From Apiospora phragmitis (taxonomy: Eukaryota > Ascomycota > Sordariomycetes > Amphisphaeriales > Apiosporaceae), in NCBI GenBank assembly GCA_038363925.1, contig JAQQWL010000016.1, forward strand, positions 1,765,566 to 1,829,565: a stretch of DNA of 64,000 nt. The letters are read 5' to 3'. Position 1 is the first letter of the stretch. Each line of letters starts with the position of its first letter. Below the pieces are notes generated by a model. The model had not been told where the DNA came from and ran no database searches. It was given only the letters and a program-made list of their open reading frames with translations. Below are positions 1 through 12,086 of the stretch, piece by piece. The position numbers and the translations under genes were made by a program.

Positions 1-54
1 AAGCTCTCTCTATCTTTGAGGATTGGGGCTTCGACCTGACTCGGTTTCTGTTGA

Positions 55-690
55 CTTCCGAGACTCCCCGCACCTGCTTTCCGGTCTTACTGTTCTGGAC
101 TCAACCCTCCGTTCCATCTCTCGGCTTTCAAGAGCGGCCCTCCGCTTCCTGGCTTTGTTCGGCGCGAGGGCCAAGACCGTACCAATGGCCAGTTCAACAT
201 CACTAGCACTTACGAGCGCCACGTCCAGAATTGTCTTGAATTCAGAAACCAAGTTTGGGGCAAGATTTTCGAGGACTCGGCCGGCAAATCTCCCTTCTAC
301 GTGACTTGGTATATGGGCCAACTGCATACTTCTCTGCTTCTGGCTGTCGAACAGCAGCTTACGACTATGGCGGCAATCCATAATACGTTCGAGCTTGGAG
401 GAGTCACCGGTATTATGGAGGCGCACAATGTCGGAGGCCGCGACTGGTGGGTTCCAGGTTATGGTGGCCCTAATGAGTATAAGGCTTGGGTTGGTGGTGA
501 CTACAGAGAGGCTGTCAAGCAGAGCGCGGACATTCTGTCCTGGCTCCTATGCAAATGGAGACGAGGTATCTTGCTTTGGCAAATCATCCACGGCCCCAGG
601 CACGCGCTGAGCCGTGTTTCTTGTGTGATCTTGGCCGTGTTATTGAGGATATGGTTTCTGAGAGCCGAATGGGAGGTGCATATGGGATAA
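55..690 (+). CDS. Conserved hypothetical protein, 3' part (WWVPG family)
   Basis: One frame is open from 55 to the stop at 688-690, about 211 codons. Stops lie just upstream, so this is probably a last exon or a truncated gene; no convincing start is visible. The most distinctive stretch, around 445-510, reads WWVPGYGGPNEYKAW followed by GGDY. The same block recurs at about 25.4 kb as WWVPGQGGPDNYKAW, also followed by GDY and by a similar W-rich helix, so the frame is evolutionarily real. I do not recognise the family and assign no function. The C-terminal tail after the W-rich helix is hydrophobic and differs between copies. The true 5' exon may lie left of the window. Confidence 0.5.
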   Translation, partial: LPRLPAPAFRSYCSGLNPPFHLSAFKSGPPLPGFVRREGQDRTNGQFNITSTYERHVQNCLEFRNQVWGKIFEDSAGKSPFYVTWYMGQLHTSLLLAVEQQLTTMAAIHNTFELGGVTGIMEAHNVGGRDWWVPGYGGPNEYKAWVGGDYREAVKQSADILSWLLCKWRRGILLWQIIHGPRHALSRVSCVILAVLLRIWFLRAEWEVHMG

Positions 691-2009
691 ACTAATTTGG
701 TGGAGGCAAGGCTTGTCATAGGGTTGGTTTAGGTAGCTTCGTGGTGTGATTGTCGCTAATGCAGAAATGCCGCCTTTGTCATTTAGTTTCGCGCCACCAT
801 CTCATCATTATCACCATCCTTCTTTAATTACCTTCTTCAAAACTCTCTGCTGGCGTAGGGGCTCGAATTTTCGACCTTTTATTACTATTGTGATCCTTGC
901 GAGCCAAAGATATACAGTCAGCCAGCAGTGATAAACGATCATTTCTAGCGCATATACGTTAAGGAGATCAGAGACCTCGAGCAAGACAAGCCCATCTTCT
1001 GCGAGCACCCCACGTGCGTAGAAGGGGAAGTAGACTTCAGCCTATCTCCCAGCACAGCGCGCAATAAACAGTTATATGCTGTTGACAGCAACCCCTTACA
1101 GAGGGAAGCGAAAAGTGAATTAAATGGGTCTCGCTCCTATAGTTTCGATCACCCTTGTCCAGACTTCATCGCTCCTTATATCAAATAAGGACCTCTAATG
1201 ATCGATTACACCCGGAAACCCCACACTATCTAACGAGACTGAGCGTCGAGAGCATCAGGTAGCGGGTTTGGAAGTATCGGCTGCTGAACGCTAGCAGCGT
1301 GGCCCGGTTTGCCTGGTTCGATGCTAACTGTTGGCAGGCGTATGGAAACAGTTGTGCTAGGCACTAGCACATAGCTAGGCGCTGGCACTTAGCTCTAAAG
1401 TAAGGAGTCGGACATGGTGTAGGCCGACCGTTGGGGGTGTCCGTAGCGTGACAGCCCCCATGTATATTAGTATGCAGATTGACCCATATATGCCTTAGAA
1501 AAGACATCAGCGATAAGATCAATACAGGGACCAGTAGCGAAACCGTTCTATCCAAGGACCTACTACAGAGCGCGTGCGGTTTCCAACACTAACCGAAGAA
1601 CGGAGAAGCCTTGGGCATCCAGCCCATTGAAGATAATAGCCAAGAGCTCATTGGGAAGCTGAAGAAGTCCGAACATCGTACAGCATAGTAGCTGATAGCG
1701 GCAATGAAGATTTAGTCAACAAGGACAGAGCCCAAGCCTGCGAAGGTTACAAGTGCAGAGGGTATATTATTTGTGGCGTTGCGCTGTGGCGCTCCAACGG
1801 CGGGGCGGGGTCAATTGGCTCTTTTATGCGATGGGATCGTTGACGTCCAGCAACAGGATTGTCTCGTAGATCTATGCTAATCCAGCACTTCTATTGCTGT
1901 TGCTGCGCCCGACCACGAGCACATCCCCACTGGCCTACCTAACCCGTCCCCACCGGGGCAGTTTCTTACTATGCAATGGACACTGGCAGGACATGGAAAT
2001 GGATTGCTG
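691..2009. other. Intergenic, probably degenerate repeat
   Basis: No frame longer than about 65 codons is believable here. The sequence is a mixture of AT-rich and GC-rich patches without recognisable coding motifs. It leads directly into a dispersed repeat and is probably decayed transposon sequence. Confidence 0.4.
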
Positions 2010-2365
2010 GTGTAGCCTGTAGATCATCGTGTATCGTAACTATAAAGACCCTGGTCGCATCGACGGGGCTGGTTTACGCCAATGGTCGTGACAATCGCCT
2101 GGCGCAATACGACGGAGGGAGCAAGGGGGTCGCATTCATTAGGCATGAGACCCGACTTGGTAATCTGAAATTGCCTGCACATGCCCGCCAAAGGCGACGC
2201 TGGCAAGCACATGGCTGGCATGCAGGTCACGGGTGGATGTGATACTGTGCTGCGTTAGACATCGGCGCGATGGGCACATATTGGGGCAGGACCGGACCAG
2301 CGTATTGGGAAGTCGAGAAGCGTTGCGGCAGGAGCGTCAGGGCATTGTTATGTCGGGCACGTTCG
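2010..2365 (+). repeat. Dispersed degenerate repeat, copy 1
   Basis: About 300 bp is clearly similar, in the same orientation, to 56,490-56,880. Shared landmarks are a GTGACAATCGCCTGGCGC-like block, a TGCCTGCACATGCCCGCC-like block, and an ACATCGGCGCGATGGGCACA-like block. Differences between the copies are largely C/T and G/A, as expected if both were hit by RIP. No coding frame is preserved in both copies. Parent element unknown. Confidence 0.6.
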
Positions 2366-2784
2366 CAAGGCGACGGCCTAGTTCATGGTCTTCGGGCCCA
2401 CGAACACGGACGCGGGCGCGAGGATAGCGATAAGAGTGCCACGAGGGATTGGCCTGCGTGCGACTGCGCAGGTAGGCGTCGTCATGAGCATGATCCTCGG
2501 GCAACCGCGACCCTTGGCTCGGATGATCGACGACAAGCCACCTGCGACTTAGCCGAGGAGACATTATTGTCAAGCATGGGCATCGAGGGTGCTGGCCCAG
2601 GGCGGCATATTGATCAATCACCTGCTGAGCTTTACTACTTTTCACTGGCTATGGCAGGCCCGGGCAGCCAGCCTCTGACTAGACTGGCCACTAGTTGAGA
2701 TGTGAAAATTAAATGCTCTACCTAACCTGCCTAGTTCTCACTTTGATGCTTGATCAAACATGCCGTTGACTTCACATACGATTG
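2366..2784. other. Intergenic, no recognisable gene
   Basis: A GC-rich frame of about 140 codons on the plus strand ends at 2698, but it has low-complexity arginine-rich composition and an equally long frame opposite. I see no family motif and treat it as decayed repeat. Confidence 0.35.
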
Positions 2785-3651
2785 GCGCTAACCAAGAACA
2801 ACAGACCTAGTCGGACGACACATCTGCTCATCCTTAACGCCAATAACGATAACTTTGTAACGCGTTGGCTCGTCAACCACCAGTGGAAGACTTGGATTCA
2901 GTACGAGAAGGAGTGCGAGATCGAGACGACGCTCGAATACTGCGTGAAGTTCATGTACCAGTGCTCCCGCTGGGCCCGCAGCAACTGGACGAGCTTGGTC
3001 AAGGAGCGCTACGTGATTACGCGAGTACCGTCTTTTTTCCTGCTCTTCTCCCCATCAGGATTTAGCTATTTTCCTTCCTTACGAGATGGGAACTAATCAT
3101 TCTTTTTCCTTCGCATCACAGTCAGCAGCCGTGGTGTACCTACGCTCTTCACCTGGCAACCTTCAGTTCGCTGGCCTTTATTGGAGACCCCCTGATTTTG
3201 CCGTCCCTGTGGTGGGGGCACGGCCAACTGGGGACCCGAGACCCGCCAGTACGCCCTGATCGCCCAAGTGGTCTGGATGTTCCTCTTCACCAAGGTGGTC
3301 AAGCTTGTTGGTCTCTGGCGTCGCCATCCCCAGGACCTCATTATTTTACCCCGTCTCCGTCCTCTTTGGCTATTTCCACGGCTTTATCAAGATCTACGCT
3401 CTGATTACTCATATAGTAAGCTTCACTACGGTCCACTGGCAATTACCGCAGCTAGATGTACTAACACGATCAATCAGACGTCTTGGGGCAGTCGACTTGA
3501 CAGTGATGCCCAGGATAGCCTGCGCATGGCGCCTTCCCCCAACCCTCACGAGTCGACGGTGACGCCGGAGAAGCGGTTCGACGACCTCGATAATGTGCTG
3601 GCGAACCGCAACCCGCATGGCTGGTCAGCGTCGGTGTTGGCCGTTCCATGA
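2785..3651 (+). pseudogene. Family-2 glycosyltransferase (polysaccharide synthase-like), C-terminal half, broken
   Basis: The frame from 2785 contains NDNFVTRWLVNH and then QCSRWARSNW, the QxxRW-type acceptor motif of processive family-2 glycosyltransferases (hyaluronan/cellulose synthase and fungal Cps1-like enzymes). Intron 3025-3125 joins ERYVITR to QPWCTYALHLATF. Intron 3416-3477 (CTAAC branch) joins ALITHI to TSWGSRLDSDAQ. Between them the frame shifts near 3235-3250 and again at an ACCCCG run near 3348, before FGYFHGFIKIYA. The final exon ends at 3651. The N-terminal half, with the nucleotide-sugar DxD motifs, is absent, so this cannot be an active enzyme. In intact relatives the region after QxxRW is membrane-embedded. 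The family call is confident; the cause of the breaks (decay or assembly) is not settled. Confidence 0.75.
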
Positions 3652-3745
3652 ACGAAAAAGCGTCCCAGGGCTTGTGAATGATTACTGAGTGCTGTTCAGA
3701 ATCGACCTGGCTGGGTTCCTTCAATTGGAGAAGGCTTCGATTTGA

Positions 3746-4379
3746 TTAATACAAAACCAGAGTCCATACTCCTTTGACAACGTGTAAGAGTTGCGTGGGA
3801 AGTTGCGTCTCCTCCCGTGATGTTGCGTCATCGAGACTGACTTGTCTTACACCTCGTGGACTAATGTCACTGGTCAAAAGTGCTAACGCTGTTTGGCATA
3901 CAACTTACCATGAATGGTGGTCTAGGCCGATGTATAATTACAGAAACGTCGGTGGCACCGCGGCTAGCAAGGTTGACGGAGGGAGGGTACAGAGAAGGGG
4001 TTCCCTTAACTTCAATCCACCCCAACAAGCTAGGAGGCCGTGCTCGAAACAAACGAGCTTTGAGTGGTTTGCAATATTGTTTCCGGATTCGCCGATACAA
4101 AGAGGTTGATAAGGCAGCCTCAATATCCTGTACCACCGGTTTCAGAGGGTGAGCTTTTTCGTACAGATTCTTGCCGGCGTTTGTATAATAGGCTTCGTGG
4201 ACAGAGCTGGTGGTTGAAAAGTGGGAATGATCAGTCCCGTTTGTCGTTGTCAGGGATATAGAAACAGACTGTATTGGTTGATTTGCGTTGTTTGTGTCGT
4301 GAGCAACCAGGTACGTTCTGTGCCACCGGTCGTCAGGAACCGGTTTTAGTTTGTAAGGCAAGCAAACGAAGGAAACCAA
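3746..4379 (-). pseudogene. Unknown fungal 'family A' protein, copy 1
   Basis: A 170-codon minus-strand frame (4379 to 3867) reads ISLTTTNGTDHSHFS, then QDIEAALSTSLYRR and KPLKARLFRARPPSLLGW. Similar words occur at 43.7-44.0 kb on the plus strand. A following exon-like piece (DISPRGVRQVSL...) ends at 3746-3748. The putative intron between them, 3870-3908, is only 39 bp, against 87 bp in the second copy, so an internal deletion has probably shortened it. I do not recognise the family. It sits immediately beside a 187-bp repeat and a dynamin-like gene, exactly as its second copy does. Function unknown; probably not expressed as a normal protein. Confidence 0.5.
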
Positions 4380-4380
4380 G

Positions 4381-4567
4381 GGCGGTCCTGCCCGTTTGCC
4401 GTTATTTTTACGAGGCTTGCCTCACGGTCCTTTATAAGGCGGATCAATGAAAGCCAAAGCAAGTGGCAGTGCAATGAAGAAATCAGGATATATTCTCGAC
4501 TTTCCAGTTCGAGTTTCGCACCGCAGAGCTTCCAACTCCCCATTTTGTACCTTACCTTCTGATAACC
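4381..4567 (+). repeat. 187-bp repeat, copy 1, at the 3' end of a dynamin gene
   Basis: This block matches 44,821-45,006 along its whole length in the same orientation, starting GCGGTCCTGCCCGTTTGCCG and ending at a CCTTACCTTCTGATAA-like edge. Its right edge coincides, within a base or two, with the point where the reading frame of the neighbouring dynamin-like gene departs from its paralogue at 35.5 kb. It therefore overlaps, and supplies, the last codons of that gene. Confidence 0.7.
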
Positions 4568-6712
4568 ACTCAATCACCTGAGTCGTCACGTTGGCGATAA
4601 AGATCTTGTACTGCACCTTATAATAAATGGCTCGTAAGTAGTCTAGGGCTTCCTCGCCGCTGAACTTATCCATGTCGACAGTAGTTGTTACGTTGCTCTT
4701 CATGCAGGCGGAGATAACCTTGCTCAGCTCAAGACCCGGTTCGAACTTTTCATAGTGGAGGCCACGGCTGCAGTTCATATGGGACACGTGTGCGAGACCG
4801 CTGGGAACCAAGGATTCCAATCGTGCTTTCAGCCTGTTTTGTCGCCGCTCTTCGATAATGTCCGTGTAATAGTGGTTGTAGTTAATAGGAAATTCCTTGC
4901 TGTCCTGAATGAGCTTGGCCAACTCATTCTGTGCTGCCTGCTCACGCTGTTTTAACGTATCCTGAATCATGGATACCCTGTAGTATTTTACCCAGCAATA
5001 TTAGTATTCAAGGGAGCGTTAATATCTTTTTTGTTTTGCAGCCAAGTTACTTACCAGATGCGACCCTGCATCTCTTTCGGGGCCTTCTGCTCTAGCAGAT
5101 TGGCGAGGAAATCATTGCACAGCTGGCTGATTTGCTCGATGTGGCTGCTGGCCAGACCCTCCAGGCTAGACTGCTCCCAGAACAGCTCGCCTATAAGATG
5201 CGGATTGAAATTCCCAATTAGCTCCGTACCCCTCGAACGGAGGAGCATCTTCTCAGCCCACGCCGTTGACTGTTTCTGGGAGAGTGGCTTTGGCCGAATC
5301 GACGATAACGTGGAATTCTCTTGCAGTTCCTGTTCATCGGACTGTAGTTCCTTCGGCGTGGACGAGAAGATATACTTGTGGCCCCTTTCTCGGAGCTGTT
5401 CGACGAATTTGCTGTTACTATACTGTACAGCGGCTCGAAGTCGGGCGATAGTGCTCTTGCTCTCCAGTGAGAATGTCTCCTCGGCGCCCAGCTTGAAGTA
5501 TTCGTGCTCGTAGTTCCCGTTGAGACCCGCTTTGCAAATCTCCTGGTATTCCATGCTGAGTCGTGCTAAGTACCTACGACACGCCGTAGGGGTCGATCGA
5601 ATATCGCCTAACAGGTTTAGTTCGTCCCTGTCCGTGTGAAGAATCCGCTCGAGGTCCTTACTCAGCTTGGGGAGTTCGGTCTTGACGTGCTCAAACAAGA
5701 GATGACTTAACCTTGTGCGCAGCGCTTCGATCCCAATCATCTCCGGCAGCAAGACGTTGAAAATCGAAGTACGGAAGAACTGCGCCTCCGTTGCGTTGCG
5801 CTCCTCCACGGAAAATGCGGTCTCATCAAAACGGCGATTCCTGACGACGTGCCATCCAAGCTTGAAAAAAACATCTTCATTACGCGCGAGCTCGAGGAAC
5901 TTGGACTCGGAGCCAGAACCCTTGGGCAGCTGATCGGGCTTGGTGATAACGCCGAGGGTGCGTTCGCCTTGCGGGTCGAATTTTCGGACACGCTGGAGAA
6001 TTGGCTGGTTTGCCGCGTCGTTAGTTGCCGATATGACAGCTAAGCAAATGGTACGGGGTCGCTTGATGTAGCGGTCTGTGATCTCCGTCACCATAGCCAC
6101 GTCTGCCTCCGAGACTCCTTTCGTGGCGGATTGAATGAGCCCCGGGATGTCGATCAGAGTAAGCTGCGGGCGGTTGGGTCCGTTGATCTCGAGGCTGAGC
6201 GTGTCCTTGGAGAAAGCGCTGCCGGGCGCCTGGTCCGAGTCTTGACTGCTGCTACCATCGCCAATGCCCATGACCTTTTTCGCAGCGTCTATGATGACGG
6301 GTAGGTCTTTGCAATCGGTGATAGATTGCGAAAATTCTCTGATTCGCTTCTGGTCCTCTTGGCTCCGATCATTGTCTGGGATTACTCTAACAGTGAGGGC
6401 CTCGGTAAGTTCTCGACGGAGGCTGATCTCCGTAGCGAAGCGCGTGCAGAGGTTATCGCTCCTCGGGAAAGGTATCTCAGTCAGGGCCTCCAATACGGAA
6501 CTTTTGCCGGCCGACTGGTCTCCACATACGACGATCTCAGGGAGGGATAGAATACCATCAAGACCGCATTTCCGTAATTGAGTGATTGTGTCGAGGATTC
6601 TTCGCTGGTCTTCGGTCTGTAGGTCCTCGAGAGTTGAACCAAGTGTTCTGGGCCCCTTTTCGTCATCGTGAGGAGATTCCGGCCGAGGCATCTTTATGTC
6701 CAAGTTCTCCAT
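4422..6712 (-). CDS. Dynamin-like GTPase 1
   Basis: Two exons (6712-5055 and 4977-4422) joined by a 77-bp intron with GTAAGT, an ACTAAT branch and TACAG encode 737 residues. The GTPase domain shows the P-loop GDQSAGKSS (about residues 64-72), switch threonines in LCTRFAT, DIPG (188-191) and TKPD (257-260). A middle/stalk region and a C-terminal GTPase effector region (INYNHYYTDIIEERR to YKVQYKIFIANVTTQVIE) follow. This is the architecture of Mx/Vps1-like dynamins, which assemble on membranes and hydrolyse GTP. After QVIE the last roughly 50 residues do not match the paralogue at 35.5 kb and derive from the adjoining 187-bp repeat, so the native C-terminus has been replaced. The GTPase core is intact, so a product is plausible. 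Start chosen as the first in-frame ATG; a second Met (residue 8) is also possible. Confidence 0.88.
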
Positions 6713-8532
6713 GGTTGCTGATAAGTACGTAAAGCTACAGAATGTGTAGAGTCAAGAATAAACATAAAGGTTTGATACGTTGGTAGTGTGGCCGAAGAAT
6801 CTTAACTGGAATGGCGTCGTGGTTAAATACTAGGAGAACATGGGGTACGTACAGGCCTCCTGAAGACTGGCTGCCTTTTCCTTTGCTTGAGTCGGTAAAG
6901 AAGACTTCTTTGAAGATGAGATACAGTACCCAAGGTTCTCCAGAGAGCCTTTGTGGTCTTTGTCGTAATTAGTATGTGCCAAGAGATCCTCTCATTGGTC
7001 TTGGTTCATCTTCCAACACTTACACAGCGGCAAGTTAGGAGGTAAAATAGGAAACGCTGGAAGGTGACAGAGGGAAGACAACGAAGGAAGATAGCAAGGG
7101 GCTTGGAGGAAGCCTATCCCAAGCTAATAAGTTTGCAGTGGTCCTTTTATTCACTTTGGTGATTTGTGACTGGGCAGTACGAGGCGAAAGATGCCGAGGA
7201 TCAACTTTAGTGACCATGTTCATTGTATTCTAATACATCGTCGCCGTTGGATATATAAAGTCTAAAGGCTTTTAAAAGGCCTTCATTGAAGTGTCCACTT
7301 AGTTGAGTTTTATATCAGTTCTGATCTTTATACCAGCTCTTACCCTTGCTTAATCCCACTGAATCTGGCCCTCTTCTCCATCATGGTTGTCGTCCCATAC
7401 TTCTTAGACCACTTCCACAGCAGAATATTGTACACAGCGACGCTGCATGTAATCATTATAATGCATCACCATTCTAGATAAGGGATTCTGAAGCTTGCCG
7501 GTGCCGCCGTTCTTGCCGATTCCGCTTGTCGTTTGTAGAGCTGAACTCGTGTTTCGGGAAGATTCTGCTACTCGGCTCCCATCCCAACTCCAATGACAAA
7601 CGGCATAAGCGGGGAAAACTTTGAAACCTCGTGAGGCATGGATCCCTGGAATTCAATATTCAGCCGTCGAGCCAAGTTGCGGTTTGTCGAAAACAACGTT
7701 CCACCAGGGAATATATTTGCAATCGATTCCATCGCTTCTATCAGACGAGAATCACAGGTTGGCAGCCTGGAAGGAGTGCAAGGGGAATTAACCTACGTTC
7801 CCCGTTCGCCAAATTAAAGCCTCAAGGTTGGAAGGAAATTGCAGAGGTACTAAGCTCAAGGTCCAACGCGCGTTTGCAGATTTCCAAGTACCCGTATCTA
7901 GTAGCCAAGTTCCGTTTTGACGTGGGACTTTTCACTGCTATCCCTCAGCAAACCAGTCATTTTCCGTATTTATATCGATTAGAAACTAATCAAACATAGA
8001 GCCCCTCTTGCAATCTGTAACAAGCCACGATGAATTCTTCGCGGTGGCGTTGTGGTATGATTCAGTACGTGATGTTGCGAATTTTTTCCAAGACAAGAGC
8101 GTCGCCAAAGTTGCTTTTCTGGAGACCTGTGATAATATGCTTTGTACAACATCCAAATTCTCGGCTGGCTAGCCTATTCGTTGCTCTCCTCAGGTGATCA
8201 AGGCATATCTATCGGCCGCGGCGGCTGATCCGCAGCAAGCGACTGATTGTGGAACTGCATCACTCACCGCTAAATATAGAGATTGGCTCAGCGTTCGTCG
8301 CGCTTTTAACCAAGACAACTCCCTACGTGTCACAGTAAATCTGGCGCAGACCTAGTCTCCGATTTCGTTTGTTAGAAAAAGACCAACGGGGATTTCTAGT
8401 CCCGCTGTATTCTCTTCTCCCATAAAGGGAGCTCATCTACTGTCTCATGGGGAAACAAAAACTCCCTCGCTATCCTATGCAACCCCCCTTAATCCATTCT
8501 CTAAGTGTACCAAGGGAAACATACAGCCCATC
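6713..8532. other. Intergenic between divergent dynamin-like genes
   Basis: This 1.8-kb spacer separates two divergently transcribed dynamin-like genes and must contain both promoters. Only short unconvincing frames occur (for example 7631-7999). I see no tRNA, no recognisable transposon domain and no clear repeat shared with the rest of the window. Confidence 0.5.
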
Positions 8533-11014
8533 ATGGACTCTGCACCGGCAGTTGGTAGTAAACTACTGCAGTCTCAGGACCATCGGGACCTGCTGGATAT
8601 CATCGATACGCTGCGAGCCCAGGGCATTAGCCGGTTCGTAGACCTGCCCCAGATCATCGTCTGTGGAGACCAGTCCTCGGGCAAGAGTTCTGTCCTCGAA
8701 GCCATCTCTGGCATGTCGTTTCCCACCAAGGTCAGTCTGGCAGTCAATACCAGGGTTTTATACAGCCGTAGCAACCTCCAACTGACCCCTCTACTGTTTC
8801 TAGGACACCCTATGCACTCGATTTGCAACAGAGCTCATCTTGCGGCGCAATCCCTCTGTGGGCCTCCACATCAGCATTCACCCTGGCCCTGGCCGATCCC
8901 CCAAGGAGAAGCAGAGACTCGAGGCGTTCAAGTATACCTATGACGATCTGGAAATTGGCCAGGCCATTGAACAGGCCAAAGAAACGATGCGTCTTGGCGG
9001 CAGCGACAATGTTTTCAGCACCGACGTCCTTCGTGTCGAAGTGTCTGGTCCATCCCAGCCGCATCTCACCATCGTCGATCTGCCTGGTCTCTTCTTGGCT
9101 GGCAACAAGGACCAGACAGAAGCGGATGCCAAGCTTGTCGAATCCCTTGTCCTCTCTTATATGAAAAAGCCGCGCAGCATCATCCTGGCTGTCGTGTCGG
9201 CGAAGAGCGACTTTGCCCTCCAACAAGTGACTCGCCACGCTCGAGTGCTAGACCCACAAGGGACTCGCACGTTGGGTTTGATCACCAAGCCGGACACTTT
9301 GGATGAAGGATCTGACAGCGAGCGATTCTACATGGAGCTTGCCCAGAACGAGGACGTCCAGTTCCGACTAGGATGGCACGTGCTACGCAACAGAACTTAT
9401 GCGGAGCGTGACGTGTCGACGGCTGAACGAGACAGAAAGGAGGCAGACTTCTTCTCACGAGGCGTCTGGACTGTCTTGATGCATCGCAGCTCGGCGTCGC
9501 ATCATTGAAGATAAGTCTCAGCCAGGTTTTACGGGACCAAATTCTCCGACAGCTTCCAAACGTTCTTGACGACGTCAGCACAGGAATCCAGAAATGCGGA
9601 GAGAAGCTCGCCAGGCTAGGAGCAGCGAGGTCTACCGTCCCTGAGCAGCGAAGATACCTCCTTAAGGCGAGCATGGAGTTCTCGAGCTTGATCAGAGCCG
9701 CAACCGACGGCGTGTATACGCATGCATTCTTTGCTAACTCCGGGGGGCCCTCGGCTCACGTAAGGCGCCTCAGAGCAGTCGTGCAAAACACCCTCTCCGA
9801 CTTTGCCAAACAGATGCGCACCGAAGGTCATGCCCGTACAATCCAGGAAGGTGAGGCTGATGACCACGACGCTCGCTGTATCTCACGGCCTGACTATATC
9901 GACGAAGTGAAAGTACTCATGAAGGAGAGTCGGGGACGAGAGCTGCCAGGCACGTACCAGCCTCTCATTGTCGCCGAGCTTTTCAGAAAGCAGTGCAAGC
10001 CCTGGAAGGGGCTGGTTACTGATCTCTCCGATCGCGTCCTCGCCTCTGGCCTCACCACGGTCAGCTCGGCGCTTCGGTACGTCGCAGATGAGAAAACAGC
10101 CGAGTCGCTACTACAAGAGGTTGTTGGTCCGTCAATGGAGGATATCAGAGCGGGCTTGAGCACGAAAGTCGAAGAGATCCTAGAGCCGCACATATCAGGG
10201 CACCCGATTACGTACAACCACTACCTGGCCGAGAACGTCCAGAAAGCACAGGCGATGCGATATCGTCGCGAGCTTGAAGATCAGCTGAAGTCGTATTTCG
10301 ACGAAGGCGAGTTGAGTGATACTACCTTCAAGTATAATATCAATCTGAGGTCCCTGCTAGATACCCTCGTGTCTCGTTACAGAGCCTGATATGGATAAGC
10401 TCTCTTGCTCTATGGCCGCCGACATGATGGAAGCGTACTACAAGGTTGGTGGAACAGCCTTTGGTTTTCAATCGCGAACGTAACTAATAATACCAGGTCG
10501 CTCTGAAGAAGCTTGTGGATGATATCAGCGTCCTTGCCATCGAGCAATGCCTGATACAGAAGCTTCCTGCTCTTCTATCTCCGGAGACTGTCTACGATCT
10601 TGAGAATGACGTGGTGCAATGCCTTGCAGGAGAAAGCCCTGAGTCCGCAGTTGAGCGAACCCGTACGACAGAAAAGCTGCGAGTATTGGAGGGTGGCATG
10701 GCTGAACTCAAGCGACTAAAGAGACACGAAGCTTCGATGCCCATCACTCAGGTAAGATTACGCGCAGGTCACCTTGAACAAGTTTGAGGACTGATGCTGA
10801 ATTTATGTTCAAGTCGTGTGAGCTCAGGGTGAATGACGGATTCCATTCCCCAAACGCCTCCGCTGGACCGGACGAGGATGCAAGGTCAGAAGGCGACGCA
10901 TGGCCGGTAGACATTCCCACTTCGGAGCTTGAAGAGCCGGTGCACGGAAGCGATTTGGAATTGCCGATTAACGAAGAAGAGCAAGAAAGTCAGGAGAGTG
11001 AAGTTTCCGGATAG
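8533..11014 (+). CDS. Dynamin-like GTPase 2, with two frame breaks
   Basis: Exon 8533-8730 carries the P-loop GDQSSGKSS (residues 45-53). Intron 8731-8803 leads to [14 protein letters not shown] (about 9079) and TKPD (about 9290). The frame slips at 9476-9480, where TTGGAT appears reduced to TTGAT, and continues as [15 protein letters not shown]. It slips again near 10,377-10,380 (an apparent extra T), then continues [21 protein letters not shown]. Intron 10445-10496 leads to [19 protein letters not shown], the effector region. Intron 10752-10813 leads to a final acidic exon ([10 protein letters not shown] to [13 protein letters not shown]). Apart from the two single-base slips everything expected of a dynamin is present and in order, so the slips may be sequencing errors. 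The acidic tail is unlike that of dynamin 1. Confidence 0.8.
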
Positions 11015-12086
11015 CATTCAGGAGTGGCAAGCGTAATAGGTGCTGACTGAGGGAAGCTGTAAGCAGTCTATTGATTTCGCACGCTCGAAGCTTCGTTCGT
11101 ACATACCAAAAGAAAGTCATCGTACTATCCCTCTCCACCCACGTGTTTATTGTGTACTGCGCAGTACTTACTCCACGAAGTACGTAATGCAGCTGGAATA
11201 TATGTCAGCACTAGGCTTGTTTTGGCTAACTTCGATTTCTGTAGGCTGAGCTGAGTTTTGCCGAGGTGTTGGCCAAGCTCCGCAAGCATGGACGCGACTG
11301 TGGTGCCTTCATCAATCGCAAAATTGTTGAGAGGACTTTTTGCCTCATCTTCATGCCGCAGGTGTAAATCTGAACCAAATGTGTCGATGTAAGTGTTGTC
11401 AGAGTCGTTAATAAGCCTCGGGTAAATGTGGCCATGTACATGGGCTCAATAGAGATATCTCGGATATGGTTTGCCTGCGGCTTGTGCGCTCATAAAGCAT
11501 ATAACTATTTTGATCAATTAGTCGGACTCTTTTATTCACTCAGTTGAGGTATATAGCTTTCGTGTAGTAGCTTACGCTCTTCCATCACGCTTTGTGCGGG
11601 CTATATACTAGGGAATATTGCCAGTCTCAGTGTGAACCGGAGAAGTTACGATAATTAAGACAGCGAAGGTATCCCAAAATCGTAGAAGGTGAATATTAAA
11701 GATAGACAGATGAGTGTTGCAAGAGAAAGACGTAGTGGATTTATTGCGCAGGGGGAGAGGAATTCAGTGTACTTAGGGGTCGAAGGTCCCTTGTTACTGG
11801 ACGGATTTGGAGGCTGAGATGCCCTGTAGCAGGTAGCAATGAACACCTCTCAGAAGTGCTACAGGGGTGGTTCCAGGCAGGTGGCCTTATAGGAATACTA
11901 ATAACAGTACTGCAATAGCAGTACCAGGGTAAAATAGGCTTAAGGAAAAAGAACTGATAGGTAGAGAATAATGTCTTCTAGAGGGTGTAAAATAGCGTCA
12001 ATTAGAGCTTCTGCCAGTACTATAAGAGAGGGCAACTGAAGACACAACTAGTGCTACAACCCTCTCAGAGAAACTACCTAAAAGAT
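11015..12086. other. Intergenic, AT-rich, no gene seen
   Basis: Only short frames are found here. Composition is AT-rich with many runs, and I see no protein motif. Confidence 0.4.

Noticed and set aside
3867..4379. Possible intact single-exon gene for family A copy 1
   Set aside because: The second copy shows a downstream exon and a normal-length intron. The 39-bp intron in copy 1 is too short for usual splicing, so I call it a pseudogene.
5031..5513. 160-codon plus-strand ORF over dynamin 1
   Set aside because: Antisense shadow of the dynamin stalk; no motif and Ser/Cys-biased.
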